Position numbers and translations under genes: made by a program. From assembly GCA_022036555.1 (NCBI GenBank), contig CM039137.1, positions 27,645,862 to 27,709,861 of the forward strand: a stretch of DNA of 64,000 nucleotides, in the 5' to 3' direction. Origin of the DNA: Microstegium vimineum. Taxonomy: Eukaryota > Streptophyta > Magnoliopsida > Poales > Poaceae. Positions 23,341-35,858 of the stretch are shown one piece after another; position 1 is the stretch's first letter; each line of letters starts with the position of its first letter. The notes beneath the pieces are model-generated. The model was not told the origin of the DNA, did not search any database, and saw only the letters and a list, made by a program, of their open reading frames with translations.

Positions 23341-23997
23341 TTTTCTAACGGTAGAAGGCTTTGTACTTAATCACGTAATAGTAGGTTCAGTACATGTAAA
23401 TCTGAACTTTGTTATACAATCATAGTATGATTTTGTAGAGACAACTTGAGTGGTATGCTTGTGGACTATTTCAAATAGAAATTACCCTACAATTTGAAGC
23501 TGCTCCTTTGCAGTGAGTGGTTCGGATTTTCATTTTCAGATTTTAGTTGACAATTCTTCAATATTCTAAAATGTTATGTGTGTTGTGCGTGTGTTAGGGA
23601 GTTGGTCTCTCTGCCCTCTCCCCTGCAACTTATTATGTCTTCTTAATGAAGTGACATATGGGTGGCGCTTAAGCAGTACCTAGGTAATCTAGATGGCCAT
23701 TAGGTACTACGTATTGTCTGTTTAGGTAGTTTAGGTAGGACAGGAGAAATGCGCCTCATTGCATTAATTGGAAGAAAACGTTCCAATTATGGATTTTCAC
23801 TCTTTTTTTAACAATTTCAATGATCCACTTATTTATTTTTGGATTGACAAAGCGCAAAAGTTTATATTTCAATTAGGAACCATATCCCCCGAGGGCATAA
23901 TCTGATGGACAAAGGCAGGATCCAGATCCTGCTTATGTTTCTAGTAAATCAATATGAAAATAGCCAGGCACTTGAAGCAAGACTTAGCTCTGTGCAG
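23341..23997. other. spacer between maturase pseudogene and NPF copy A
   Basis: No gene recognised; it contains the 3' flank of the minus-strand NPF gene that ends at 23998. Confidence 0.5.
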
Positions 23998-25952
23998 TCA
24001 TTGTGCTGAAATAAAAGCCTTTTTCTTATGCACATACATTTGTGCAAAGTACATGTAAGGAGCCAGGCCAAAAGCACTGAGGACGGCAAGAAACCAGTAG
24101 AAGTAATCCAGATGCGCTCGGTTTAGGTTGTTGGAGAACCAGCTTCCTCCAGTGCTTCTGGTCACCTTGTCAATGGTGTACACAAGAAAGCTGATGATGG
24201 AGTTCCCTGTCCCAGTTATGCTGAGGTATAAACCCAAGCCCAAGCTGCGTATACTATGAGGCACTTGGTCATAGAACAGTTCTTGCAATCCAACAATGGC
24301 GAAAGTATCAGACAATCCAACCATAATGTACTGAGGGACAATCCACAAGAAGCTCATAGGAATAACATCTTGAGGTTTATCCAGTAGGCCATATTCACTG
24401 GCCACCTTGAGCCTCCTTGTCTCCACGAGTGTTGCAACGATGGCCATGGCGGTCGAAATACCCAACCCGACGCCGATCCTTTGCAGCATTGTGATGCCTG
24501 AAGGGTTCTTGGTGCACTTTCTGGCCATGGGCAGGAGGATCCGATCATATATTGGCAGGGAGACCATGATTGAAGCGCTGATCAAGTTTTGCAGGGAAGC
24601 AGCTGGTACTACTATGCTCCCTATCCTCCTGTCCAGTGTGCTTGCCTGCTTACTGAAGAAAGTAAAGCACTGTGCCACAACAGCTGCGTAAATCAGGCAT
24701 GTGGCCCAAATAGGGAACAGCTTGAGCAATGCTGTGGCTTCCGCTTCATGAGGAGAATTTGCGCCATCGACGCTGCTAGTATCGCCATCAGATGACGATG
24801 GCAGAGAATTGTGAGAATCATCAGGTAATCTGCAAGACAAAAGAGAGAACCATTAATTCTTTGTTTTTGTTTCAGAAGAATGGCTAGCCTCAATGGAAGA
24901 AACCAAGAAGGTCGTTTGATAACAAGGTCACTTAGTGCGCCGCCATGGCGCAAGCCAAGCCACAAGCGATTTGCCAACTTGTTCAAACAGGCCTCCACTG
25001 TTCTTGAGAGGATAGAAGCGGTAAGTCTTGGTCCCCAAAACGAAGAGAGCAAGGCCAATTATCATGGCAAGGCACGGGATCCCAAACCCAAACTGCCAGC
25101 TTATGCTTTCTTGGACGTAGTTCAGTATCGACACGGTGACGGCGTTGCCACCATATGCAGCGAAGTACCACCAGTTGAAGAAAGAGCTCCTGGAGGCCAG
25201 TTCTCCAGGGTCATTCTCGTCGAATTGATCTGCGCCAAATGCTTGCGCGCAAGGCTTGTGGCCACCCTGACCAAATGCCACCACATAGAGGGACACGTAG
25301 AAGAGAGCCACAGGAGCAGAAGACGAATACTTCGACCTGCCTATTACAGTTACAGACTCTGATAGCGGCTCTTCTGGCAGAAGAACTGATGAGATGGTGA
25401 GCATCCCTAGTCCCTGTGGAGACAGTTGAGCAACAGCAATAATTCGATCATGTTCAAAGACCGCCATCGATCGTCCAGATTATTCCAGAACTCAGTTGTT
25501 TGTGTTTCGTACTATGATGTAGAGGAGGGACGCGCAGACGATGGTACGGTACCGACCGAGCCTGGAGTCGGCGACCGCGGAGCCGAGCAGCGGCAGCAGG
25601 AGCGCGGTGCCAAGCCACGCGTTGACGGCCGTGGCGGCCGACGGCGTGGGCTGCCCGAGCGGCCCGGTCATGTAGATCATCAGGTTGCCCATGACGCCGA
25701 AGAAGGCGAACCGCTCCGCCACCTCCACTCCTGGGTCACGGAGACGGAGAGGACAAATCACTAAAAAAAAGAGGAGAGTGGTGCGAAATGGCGCGCACAG
25801 AGTTGAGTACTACTGATAGTACCGACGATGAAGAGCGCAGCACGCCAACGGCCGGAGCCGCCGCGTGAGACCGGATGGCCGAGGTGGTCAACCGCGGACA
25901 GCGGCGACTCTGGCTGCGGCAGGAGCACCGCCTCGGCCGTCTCCTCCTCCAT
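23998..25952 (-). CDS. NRT1/PTR family (NPF) transporter, copy A
   Basis: Proton-coupled transporter of the NPF/POT family (nitrate, peptide or other small solutes; substrate not predictable). Exons on the minus strand are 25952-25823, 25730-25513, 25413-24932 and 24829-23998; total 1662 bp, 553 aa, no stop. Start MEEETAEAVLLPQPES is at the same place as in copies B and C. Exon 2 carries EVAERF (46-51), the ExxER proton-coupling motif in helix 1, followed by the family signature through GRYRT. Exon 3 has GGHKPCAQAFGADQFDENDP (PTR2 family signature) and FFNWWYF; exon 4 has FFSKQASTLDRRIG, LQELFYDQVPHSIRSLGL and NLNRAHLDYFYW. About 12 membrane helices are expected. Closest in style to NPF5.10-type proteins (tentative). 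All introns fit GT-AG, the third with a GTGACC donor. The 5' leader holds a short imperfect tandem repeat (25980-26053). Confidence 0.88.
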
Positions 25953-26140
25953 CCCGCGGAGCCCTTGCTGGTTGCTGCTGTCCTGCCGTTGCACTGTTCA
26001 AAATCAGTGCGCTGTCTGTGTAGCTTGCCGTTGCACTGTTCAAAAGTCAGTGCGATCCAGTGTGATAGCGAAGTCTCAAAAATATTGCTCCAACTGCAGA
26101 GCATGTTCCAGCCTGATAGTGATAGCCCACTCCTATAGTC

Positions 26141-26356
26141 TAGGGGCTGTTTGGTATAGCCAACCAAGTTGTGGCGCGGTCATCAGAGTTGTGGCGACAT
26201 GTGGTGAGAAATATGTCTGCCACATGTTTATGAAAATCTATGCACAAAAATTATATGGCCATCTCAACTTAAGTACAAACCAAACGGCAGCCAAAGTCGT
26301 ATGGCAGGAGCGAGCGCGGCGTGGCGGGCTGCGGCCGGCAACCAAACATTCCCTTA
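26141..26356. mobile_element. Tourist-like MITE
   Basis: Ends GGGGCTGTTTGGTATAGCCA and CGGCAACCAAACATTCCCTTA are imperfect inverted repeats of the 'GGGxxTGTTTGG' type of grass PIF/Harbinger MITEs. No ORF. Target duplication not clear. Confidence 0.5.
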
Positions 26357-26417
26357 GTGTCCTACCTGACATTGCCTTGAACGCCAACTGTCATTGCTTT
26401 GAACACCAACTGTCGTT

Positions 26418-27057
26418 CTTAGAGCATCAGTAGTGTATAGAACCAACCTGGGTTCTATACAATGATTTGACGTCTCATGTTCAAATGGTTGCAATGTTTA
26501 GAACTAACCCTGAATCTATAATCCAGTCCCACAAGAATAAAATAAATCCATCGAACCCATCTTCCTCATTCTGTTGTTCGTCGCCTTCGTCACCAGCCCG
26601 CTCGTGACCGGCGGCACGCCGATGGCCCCGCTGCTCCTCCCTATATGGAGGCTCCTCCTCTCCCTGCTCTGGCCGCTCCTTCTCCCTCCAGTAGCGGCTT
26701 CTTCCTCCCATCCGCGCTCGGGCCGAGCTCGCCCACGCCGTACTGTGCTTGGAGCCGAGGACGTCCCATGGAGGAAGACGCAAGATCCGCGTGCCTGGGG
26801 CGAGCTCGCTCACCGCTGCGGCCACCCGCGCCGTGCAGCTCCTCCGCGCCTGGCTACCCTCCGCACTAGGACCCTCCGCAGAGACAGCAGAGTTGGGGAC
26901 GACGCACGGCGAGAGACGGGGAGAGAAAGAAGCGTTTTTTATCTGAAAGGAGTTCTATCCAAAGACTCGGGTTCTACATGGTACCGATGCCACAATGTAT
27001 AGACTCGGGTCCAAAAGCCATCGAACCGGCTTCGAACCTCCCACTGCGGACACTCTT
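26418..27057. mobile_element. candidate non-autonomous Mutator-like element
   Basis: AGAGCATCAGTAGTGTATAG at the left and CACTGCGGACACTCTT at the right are inverted relatives, and both ends carry AGAACC...GGGTTCTA words facing each other. The inside is GC-rich (26600-26900) and open in several frames, without a recognised gene. No target duplication was found. Confidence 0.35.
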
Positions 27058-27210
27058 ATGTTTTCCGCTCCTCTCCTTTTATAGGGGGCTATTTGAAAGA
27101 GTGCAAGCTTACTAGAATTTTTCTCTTATACTTCCTCGATTTTAAATTATAAGATATTCTATAAATTTTATAAAGTCAAAGTATCTCAAGTTTACCAAAT
27201 TTCTATTAGA

Positions 27211-27730
27211 GTAAGAAGAGGGAGACGTAGGGCCGGTGAGCACATGCAGACGTGATGTTGGCTTCAACATCAGCATTGTTTCTAGTCGGTGGTCACATAA
27301 ACCATCGGATATAGGGTTAGTAGGTAGCGGTGGTGCACAGGTCCCCCCCCCCCCACCCCCAAGTCAACCAGGAAAGGCCGCACGAGGATCATTTGGACTT
27401 GATTTGGGGTGCTTGCTTTGAGAAGTACCTTAACCCTTGTTTTGATACATATGAATTCATTTCAGTCCACACGAGTAAGAAGAGGGAGACGTAGGGGCCG
27501 GTGAGCACATGCAGACGTGACGTTGGCTTCAACATCAGCATTGTTTCTAGTCGGTGGTCACAGAAACCATCGGATACAGGGTTAGTAGGTAGCGGTGGTG
27601 CACAGGTGCCCCCCCCCAAGTCAACCAGGAAAGGCCGCACGAGGATCATTTGGACTTGATTTGGGGTGCTTGCTTTGAGAACTACCTTAACCCTTGTTTT
27701 GATACATATGAATTCATTTCAGTCCACACG
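27211..27730. repeat. 264-bp tandem duplication with poly-C tracts
   Basis: GTAAGAAGAGGGAGACGTAG begins at 27211 and again at 27475; both copies run through the same order of words to ATTCATTTCAGTCCACAC. They differ mainly in the length of a C-run (about 27344-27360 against 27609-27617) and in a few substitutions. Confidence 0.8.
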
Positions 27731-27825
27731 TGTTGAAATATATTATAGTGAAATTAAACTAAGTTATATGTCAATTCACTTCAATACATATGAATTGAAG
27801 TAAATATACGTGCATCTAAACAGGG
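27686..27825. mobile_element. short MITE
   Basis: Inverted ends CCCTTGTTTTGATACATATG and TGCATCTAAACAGGGCC bound an inside that folds on itself (GAATTCATTTCA / TCAATTCACTTCA). The left end is also present in the first copy of the 264-bp duplication. Confidence 0.4.
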
Positions 27826-28683
27826 CCGCACGAGGATCACTTGGACTCAACTCCTTATGCTTATACTAATTAGTTGCTTATGATGAATGAGATGGTGATA
27901 GACCAACCCATTATATTTTACAAACCAAATAAAAAGCAAGAAAGGAGAAGATAATGAACTATCTCATTCCCCAAATAAAATATCATTCGCGTGTGTATGT
28001 TACATATATCTCCTCTATTCTCAAAGAACAAAATTCCAAGAACCTAGGTGTTTGCTCGAGTTATTTTAAAATGAGAAACTTGAAGTATTTGTATCACAAA
28101 ACTACAAATTCAAACATGGCATATTAGCACAAAATTCCAAACCTAAAAACTTGTGTCACAAAACTACAGATTTTAGTGTGCAATTATGTATTAGAAAAGA
28201 GAAAACTATTAACTTTCAACAATTGAATATATAGTTTTATTATACATTGTGCATTTTTGAAAATTTTAGTGTGTTTTTTGTAGTTAAGCTAAATCGTTAG
28301 TTTTCTTTTTTTTTTGCGAACAAAATCGTTAGTTTTCTTAAAGACAAAAGACAATCTCTGAGGTATTCCGAAACGATCAATCGATCATGGACCGTCCATT
28401 TAGTTTGGTATGGACAGTTAGGATAAGATATTATGCAGTTTTGTGAGGCTTTGACATATAAATATGTACCTTTCTTGTTTATAAATTCTTAATTTTGTAG
28501 TTTTGTCATAAGATCAAAAAACAACCTGTGGTTTTTGAATTTACTTATTCTCAAAGGCAACGCAGAACAACACAATAGCACATCTTTCAGCCAGACAACT
28601 TTAAAATGAAATCTGTATGAAGAATGCCAGTAGATACTCTTATGCAAATAGACTGGCATGCTCGTTCATCTCATGCCCAATCA

Positions 28684-30578
28684 TCATTGTATCGAAAATG
28701 TACCCTTTTTCTTATGCACATAGGCTTGTGCACAGTATATGTAAGCAGCCAGGCCAAAAGCACTGAGCAGCGTAAGAGACCAGTAGAAGTAATCGAGATG
28801 ATCTCGGTTGAGATTGTTCGAGAACCAGCTTCCTCCACTGCTAGTTGTTACCTTGTCGATGGCAAATACAAGTAAACTGCTGATGAAGGTCCCAACTCCA
28901 GCTATGCTCAGGTACAGAGCAAGGCCCATGCTACGTAAGCTTTCAGGAACTTCTCCATAGAAGAATTCCTGCAAACCAACTAATGCAAAAGTATCAGACA
29001 ACCCAATAAGAATGTTCTGGGGGGCCATCCAAACGATGCTCATAGGAACAACAGCTTGAGGTTCATCTAGTAGTCCATAGTCTCTTGCTGTTTTGAGACG
29101 CTTCATTTCCACGAGCGCGGCAACGACCATCGTGACGACAGAAATAGCCAACCCGATGCCAATCCTTTGCAGCACTGTAATGCCTGAAGGGTTCTTGGTG
29201 TACTTCCTCGCTATTGGAACGAAGATTCGGTCATAGATTGGCAGGAAGACCATGATTGAACCATGCCACAAGTTCTGCCCCGAAGCAGAGGGTGCCAGGA
29301 AGCCCCCTATCCTCCTGTCTAGTGTGCTCGCCTGTTTAGTGAACAAAGTAACGCCCTGTGCGACAACAACAGGGTAAATCAGGCAGGTAGCCCAGATTGG
29401 AAACAGCTTGGGCAGTGCAGTGGCATCATGAGAAAAACTTGTGTGGCCCATGCTGCTAGGATTTCTCCCCTCGGATGACGATGACAGAGAGTGGCGAGAA
29501 TCACCAGATGGCCTGAAAGAGAGGTGAAAACATTGTTCTAACCCGTCTGTTTCATCAGAATAAAAATGAGACTCAATCGGAAGTTTCAGTAAATAAAGCT
29601 TACTTCGAACGCCATGCTGCAAGCCAACCTCGCACCCATGCTGTGTTAACCAGTCCGAACAGGCTTCCATCAGTCTTGAGAGGATAGTAGCGGTAGGTCT
29701 TGGCCCCAAGACAGAAAACAGCAAGAGAAAGGGCCATGGCCACACATGGAATCCCAAACCCAAGCTGCCAACTTATGCTTTCTTGAACGTAGTTCAGCAT
29801 CATGACAACAATGGCATTGACACCGTATGTGGTGAAGAACCACCAGTTGAAGAAAGTGCTCCTTGAGGCTAGTTCTTCAGGGTCATTCTCGTCAAACTGG
29901 TCGGCGCCGAATGCTTGGACACAGGGCCTGTTGCCTCCCTGAGCAAATGCGACCACATAGAGGGACAAGTAGAAGAATGCTACCTGGGCAGACAAGTTTG
30001 AGCATTCGGCTGACTCCACCCTGCCTCCACAGTCTCCTGGCACAAGAACTGATGACAGGGTGAGCATGCCTAGCCCCTGGACATGGTGCAGCACAAGGAA
30101 TCAGCTTAAAAGCTTCAGATGGAAACTGGAAGTCGATGGTTATGGTATATACCAAACTGTAAAGGACTGTCGCGCAGATGATGGTGCGGTACCGGCCGAG
30201 CCAGGTGTCGGCAATCGCCGATCCGAGCAGCGGCAGCAGAAACCCGGCACCAAGCCACGCGTTGACGGCGGCCGCGGCCGACGATGTCGACTGCCCGAGC
30301 GGGCCGGTCAGGTAGATGATCAGGTTCCCCGTGATGGCGTAGTAGGCGAACCGCTCGGCTGCCTCCATTCCTGCGCCAGCCAAAATCAGCCACCACATAC
30401 ATGATACATGCACGGCAAGAGGTGAGGACCGACGAGGTCACGAGGATGGCGATATCGCCTTACCGATGATGAAGAGCGCGGCGGGCCACCGGCCAGTGCT
30501 CCCACGGGATGCTGGGCGGCCGAGGTGGTCTACTGTGGACAGAGGCAGCTCCGGCCGCGGCAGGAGGGCCGCCTCCAT
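28684..30578 (-). CDS. NRT1/PTR family (NPF) transporter, copy B
   Basis: Minus-strand exons are 30578-30464, 30370-30153, 30076-29604 and 29512-28684; total 1635 bp, 544 aa, open throughout. N-terminus MEAALLPRPELPLSTVDHLG. Exon 2 carries MEAAERFAYYAITGN with the ExxER motif at 41-45 and TWLGRYRT. Exon 3 has GGNRPCVQAFGADQFDENDP and FFNWWFF; exon 4 has LFTKQASTLDRRIGG, ALVEMKRLKTARDYGL, LQEFFYGEVPESLRSMGL and NLNRDHLDYFYW. Intron phases and exon 2 length equal those of copy A, which supports a tandem duplicate. One difference from its relatives is FFYGEVPE where they have FFYDQVP(D/H). Expected to be a plasma- or vacuolar-membrane proton-coupled transporter; substrate unknown. Confidence 0.88.
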
Positions 30579-31365
30579 CGCAGACTCCGTCTACTTTGCC
30601 TGTGTCCTCGGCTGCTCGGCTGCGAGTTGCATTGTATGGAGCAAGAGCTGAACTTCACGCAGTATGGATTCTTGCGAGGAGATGATAGTGATGCTCTTCT
30701 GAAACTTGGCCACAGCCTTATATAAAGAATTTTGGAAAATATCAAGTACTATCTCCGTTCCAAATTATAAGTATAAACAAAATTATAAAAGTTTATTACA
30801 TTAAATAGATATAATTTAAAAATATAATTAATAAAAAATCTAATGATACTTAGTTGACATAGTAAATGTTATTATATTATTAATTTAGTTAAATTTAAGA
30901 TGCTTTAAATCTACATGATTAATTTAGGTATCAATTTCCCAAATAAAGTTATCCAACCGCCACAAGCTGACTTTATGGTAAAGTAGGCGACACAGAACTA
31001 TACAAGATCGTGACTGGGGTCCCAATCTTGGATGGGCATGGAAAGAGAACAGTGATACTTGTCGGGTCATCTGCACCGTAAAGAAAATTGCAAACAAATT
31101 ATTGTTTAGTATCAGAACAAGTGGAGCAACGAAGTGTTTCTGTAAAGATTGCACGATCGTAGTACAGCTCACGGCTTGAAGCATATATGCACAGTGAAAA
31201 GATTAGGTACAACAGATGTGTTAGGTGTTGTACAACAACATAACGAGCTGCAACCCATCTTCCTGCCTGATTGCTTCTGCTGAACTTCCACCAAAACTTG
31301 CTACGATGAAGAGAGGCATCCCATGAGTCAGGCACAATCTATCCCTAATGGGTGTTGGCAGACAA
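30579..31365. other. spacer between NPF copies B and C
   Basis: Holds a worn MITE at 30748-30912 (CTATCTCCGTTCCAAATTAT at one end, TTAAATTTAAGATGCTTTAA near the other). 30920-31365 is probably the 3' flank of copy C; nothing else recognised. Confidence 0.5.
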
Positions 31366-34088
31366 TCACTGTGCTAAAACCCCCTTTCTCTTGTGAGTAT
31401 ACACTTGTGAAAAATACAGGTATGCGGCCAACCCAAGAACATTGAGCACAGCTAAAAGCCAATAGAAGTAATCAAGGTGCCCTCTGTTCAGATTGTCAGA
31501 GAACCAACTGTCTCCTCCCCTACTGGTTACCTTGTCAATTGTATACACAAGGAAGCTACTGATGAAGCTCCCAACTCCAAATATGCTCAAGTATAAAGCA
31601 AGCCCCAAGCTGCGCAAACCATCTGGAACTTGGTCATAGAAAAATTCTTGCAAGCCAACCATTGTGAACACATCTGCCAAGCCAGACAGAATGAATTGGG
31701 GGGCCACCCACCAGAAGCTCATAGGGATTGTGACACCAGGTTTGTCAACGAGGCCATAATCTCTTGCTAACCTGAGCCTTCTCATCTCCACAAGGGCTGC
31801 GACAACCATCAGGATCACAGATATAACCAATCCAATCCCAATTCGTTGCAATGTTGTGATACCACAACTGTTCTTTGAGTATTTCTTGGCCAATGGAATG
31901 AGGATGCGATCATATATAGGAACAAATACAACGATTGACACACTGATCAAGCTTTGAAGGGTAGCAGCTGGTACCTGTAAGGTACCTATCCATCTATCTA
32001 GTGTACTTGCTTGCTTAGTGAATAGTGTCATCCATTGAGCAAAGACAACTGCATAGATCAGGCAGGTTGCCCCTATTGGGAGCAATTTAAGCACTGCACC
32101 AGCATCATCAGGGAAATATTTAGTTTCTCTGTTGTACTTATCTCCCTTGGATGATGATGTACATGCACAGTGAGACTCATCAGAAGAGCTGCATGCCCAG
32201 AAGAAAAAAAGAACAAATAAGATCATAGTCCAAAAAGACAGCTCAATGAGCAATGGTAGTTAAAACGACGACTTACTTTGGATACCATGATACTTTCCAG
32301 CATCGAATCCATGCAAGAAGTGATTTACCAATATTTTCAAATAGGCCTTTGCTACTCACTGGAGGATAGAAGCGGTACTTCTTCGTACCAAGCCAGAAAA
32401 TTGCAAGAGAAACAGACATGGCAATGCATGGGATACCAAACCCAAACTGCCAGCTTATATTATCTTGAATGTAGTTCAAGATTGAAATTGTAATAATATT
32501 GGCTCCGTATGCCCCAAAGTACCACCAATTGAAGAAGGAGCTCCTTGAAGCACATTCTTCAGGATCATTCTCATCAAATTGGTCGGCCCCAAATGCTTGG
32601 GCACATGGTTTATGGCCCCCTTGAGCACATGCCACTATGTAAAGTGACACATAGAAGAAAGCTAAATGAATACCCATCCAGGATGCTGAGGAACCCGTGC
32701 TGTCTCCAAATTGTGCTGGTTGTTGTGGCACAAAAATTGATGATAGGGTGAGCATACCCAGTCCCTGAAAGGTTGATACAATTCAGTGAGATTTGCATAC
32801 AATCCAGCAAACTAAATATAAATGGCGCATGCCATGCAATTGGTAATCTTTCCTAATCCAAGGCTCTTTCAATGATTACATCAAGCACTGATTAAGCAAA
32901 TTATACATTTCTCTGTGCCTCTATGGTAATGTTCTACAAGATTTGTTTCTTCGAAACAACATAAAGTTTAGTAATTCGATCCGAATAATTTGGCTCAGGG
33001 GCAAATTTTATCCAGTGAAGTTTAGTATTGACAGTCCATTCAAGATTCAGGCAGTTTGACATAACTGTTGATAGTAGTTAATGGAGTCTTATTGTAAACT
33101 AAAGAACTGGAAGCTACAGGTCCTCTTATCTGAACACGCAGTCAATCAAAACGGTAAAAAGATACCATGGAGCAAGTCGTGAATAAACTGTTTCTTAAAA
33201 AAACGTGAATAAACTGACAAGATCAAAGGAGTTATGGAGCAGCATATAAACTCCATGAAGGATCGAAGGATTAACTGCAGAGGAATTATTCCTAGCAATA
33301 CTAGTATTCCTGAACAGCATAAACTCCATTTGTCTTATTGTTACTTTGGCAGATTGTGCTCTCAGTCTCATTCCATAAAAAGCGTTCCTGAATACTGAAA
33401 CAAATTCCAGGTACACACGGGTTACTAACCAGTGCATGGTAGTACAAACGTGTAGTGCCCTACTGGTGCAGTTGAGTTATGAATACATGATGAGGAAACT
33501 TGCAACAGTCTATAGCTTTTCTTCCCCCCCCCCCCCCCCCCCCCCCCCCTTTTTTTTTAGTCGTACGGAAGCCTATAATGAGTTAATCGCTGGTGTTCAT
33601 TAGGAATCGAAGAGACGATACCACGAGAGAGCAGTACGAGAGCATACCAGGATGTAGAGGAGGGAGGCGCTGATGATAGTGCGGTACCGGCCGAGCCATG
33701 AGTCAGCGACGGCGGCGCCGAGCAGCGGCAGTATAAGCGCGGCGCCGCTCCACGCGTTGATGGCCGCGGCGGCCGAAGCCGTGGACTGCCCGAGGGGGCC
33801 GGTGAGGTAGGTGATCAGGTTCCCCGAGATGCCCCCGAACGCGAACCGCTCCGAGATCTCCACCCCTGCAGCACACCGACGGCGACAGGTGGGTCAGAGA
33901 GGCGGAGATGACGGCCGGTCCTGTTGACTTGCCTGCAGCCACGGGCTTCGGGGGCGTGTTTTGGGTAGGGTACCGATGATGAAGACGGCTGCAGACCACC
34001 GGCCGGTGGTTTGGCGGGAGACCGGCCGGCCGAGGTGGTCCAGGGCGGTCGCCGGCTGCGGCAGGAGGGGCTCTGCCGCCGCGTCCAT
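31366..34088 (-). CDS. NRT1/PTR family (NPF) transporter, copy C
   Basis: Minus-strand exons are 34088-33974, 33865-33648, 32764-32277 and 32188-31366; total 1644 bp, 547 aa, open throughout. The first ATG is at 34088 (MDAAAEPLLPQPATALDHLG) and aligns with the starts of A and B; the frame is open further upstream but has no earlier ATG. Exon 2 has VEISERFAFGGISGN with ExxER at 41-45. Exon 3 has GGHKPCAQAFGADQFDENDP and FFNWWYFGAYG; exon 4 has LFTKQASTLDRWIG, LQEFFYDQVPDGLRSLGL and NLNRGHLDYFYWLL. Intron 2 is longer (883 bp) than in A and B and contains a 26-base C-run (33524-33549; G-run in the transcript). It is the last intact member of the array; the next three copies are broken. Confidence 0.88.
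33524..33549. repeat. 26-base poly-C tract followed by T9
   Basis: An uninterrupted run of C followed by nine T lies inside intron 2 of NPF copy C. On the coding strand it reads A9 then G26. Length is uncertain because such runs are error-prone. Confidence 0.8.
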
Positions 34089-34209
34089 AATGAGCGGACC
34101 CACCCACGCCCTCGCTTCCTGCTTCGGTGCTTCCTGAGCTCTTGGCTCCTGCTCCTGCACCAGCCCACAAGCCTAGTGTTTACAATCGGTTGATCAGATC
34201 TCAAAATCA

Positions 34210-35337
34210 ACGTTTGAGATTGTTTATTGAAAAATAGATAAAAGAAAACCTAAGGACTGTTTGGAGCACAGAAATTTTATAGAAATTGCGTAGAAATTTC
34301 AAAGGAATCAACTTATTTTTATAGAAAAAACATATGAATGGAAAAAAAAAAATTCTGCATTCCAAACGGACCGTAGCCTTTATTCTCCGCAAGAGCTGCT
34401 GGTGTGAGCTCGTGAGAGATGAGAAGAGACCACAACACACAACACATTGTGAAAGAAGAGAGTGGAAAAGGAGAAGCAAATCTGTTCAGATTTGGTGGTT
34501 CTGAAGCAATCATCCGCAAACTAGTGAGTTGTGGTTCAAACGTGGTTAGACTGGCACCAAACTTGATGAGCCCTTTCCTTAGAGTACTTAGATCTGTCAA
34601 GTTGATTTTGAGAATTGATAGCACCAGATTTAGAAGGGATTTTGTTAGTTCATGTCACTATAGTTTCAGAATGTACCCGTTTTTATAGATGATTTATTTG
34701 GATGGTGAAACAGTGACTGGTTGAACTGATTGGTCCATGGCTAGGGGACTCATAGACCTAAGTGCCTACCAAAATTCATGCACATTAGAGTTATAGTTTG
34801 TGAATATGAATGGCTACCGAGGGAAAAGGATTGTGACTTATCTGTTTGCCTGTTGCTATTTCTCTTGTTAGAAGATTGCCTAGTTTACTGGTGTAATCTT
34901 CTAGTAGATGCTTAAAAAATACTTCTCGTACGCATCGTTGATTATAGTGGAAACTTGTAATGGACTGGTTGGTTTAATGGTTTTTACGCCTCACTTTGAG
35001 CTGCATTTATTGCTCGGTGGATGTGAAGAAGTAGGTTGTTGTCGTGAAAAGGTTTTTCACGTAAATTGCTGTGCCTATTATGCATGTGATTGTTAATTTT
35101 CGTTGATATAATGGTAGATGTTCTTTCTCATGATTCATTAGAAGAAGACGAGGGATTAATTGTGCATTGTTTTTTCGTTTTAATCCAATATAGTGAGAAA
35201 CGGGCCCATGGATCAAGATGCTCCGGGCTCGTGTCGAAACCCCAATGCAATCCGATCCGGCCCACTGAGCCCAACTATACGGTCCTCTGTCCTCTCTCTC
35301 TTCCCCAATCCCATCGTCATCGAATCGAAATCGAAAC
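34210..35337. other. spacer between NPF copy C and UFD1
   Basis: AT-rich, no gene recognised. The short ORFs at 34207-35374 have no family signature. Confidence 0.5.
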
Positions 35338-35595
35338 TACTCCCCCATCCCAAATTGTAAATCAAGAATCTTAGAGAGTCAAAGTTTCTCAAGTTTAACC
35401 AAACTTATATAACAATATAATAATATTTATGATGTCAAATAAATATCATTAGATTCGTTATCAATTATATTTTTATAGTATACCTATTTGATGTTATAAA
35501 TCTTCATAGTTTTGTTTATAATTTTTTGTTAAACTTGAGATGCTTTGACTCTCTAAAATTCTTGGAATGACTTATAATTTGGAATGGAGGAGTAG
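35338..35595. mobile_element. complete Stowaway-like MITE
   Basis: Inverted ends CTACTCCCCCATCCCAAATT and TTATAATTTGGAATGGAGGAGTAG, with inner words GAATCTTAGAGAGTCAAAG and CTTTGACTCTCTAAAATTC facing each other. It is the best preserved member of this family in the window; relatives lie at 8125 and 37000. Confidence 0.75.
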
Positions 35596-35858
35596 TATTA
35601 TGTTAGGGCGCTACGCACTCAAATCGGATTCGGTGGGACGCCGGGACGGTGCTATATCTTCGCCCGCCGCGCGCGGCTCGCACTGTCGCCCACAGTATTA
35701 ACCTGCACCCGCGCGTGACGACGAACACGCCCGATCGAGAGCTAGCTCACCAGCAACCTTCTCGATCCGTCTCCGTCCGAGAAGCGCGATCGCCGCCTCC
35801 AAGGGAAAGATCCATCAGTTCATCTGCCGGTCGAGCCGTCGAGGGAAGCTGAAGCAAA

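Larger units (their letters stand above)
26000..28683. other. spacer between NPF copies A and B
   Basis: Contains a Tourist-like MITE (26141-26356), a candidate Mutator-like element (26418-27057), a MITE remnant at 27133-27215, a 264-bp tandem duplication (27211-27730) and a short MITE (27686-27825). 27830-28683 is AT-rich with nothing recognised. Confidence 0.5.
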
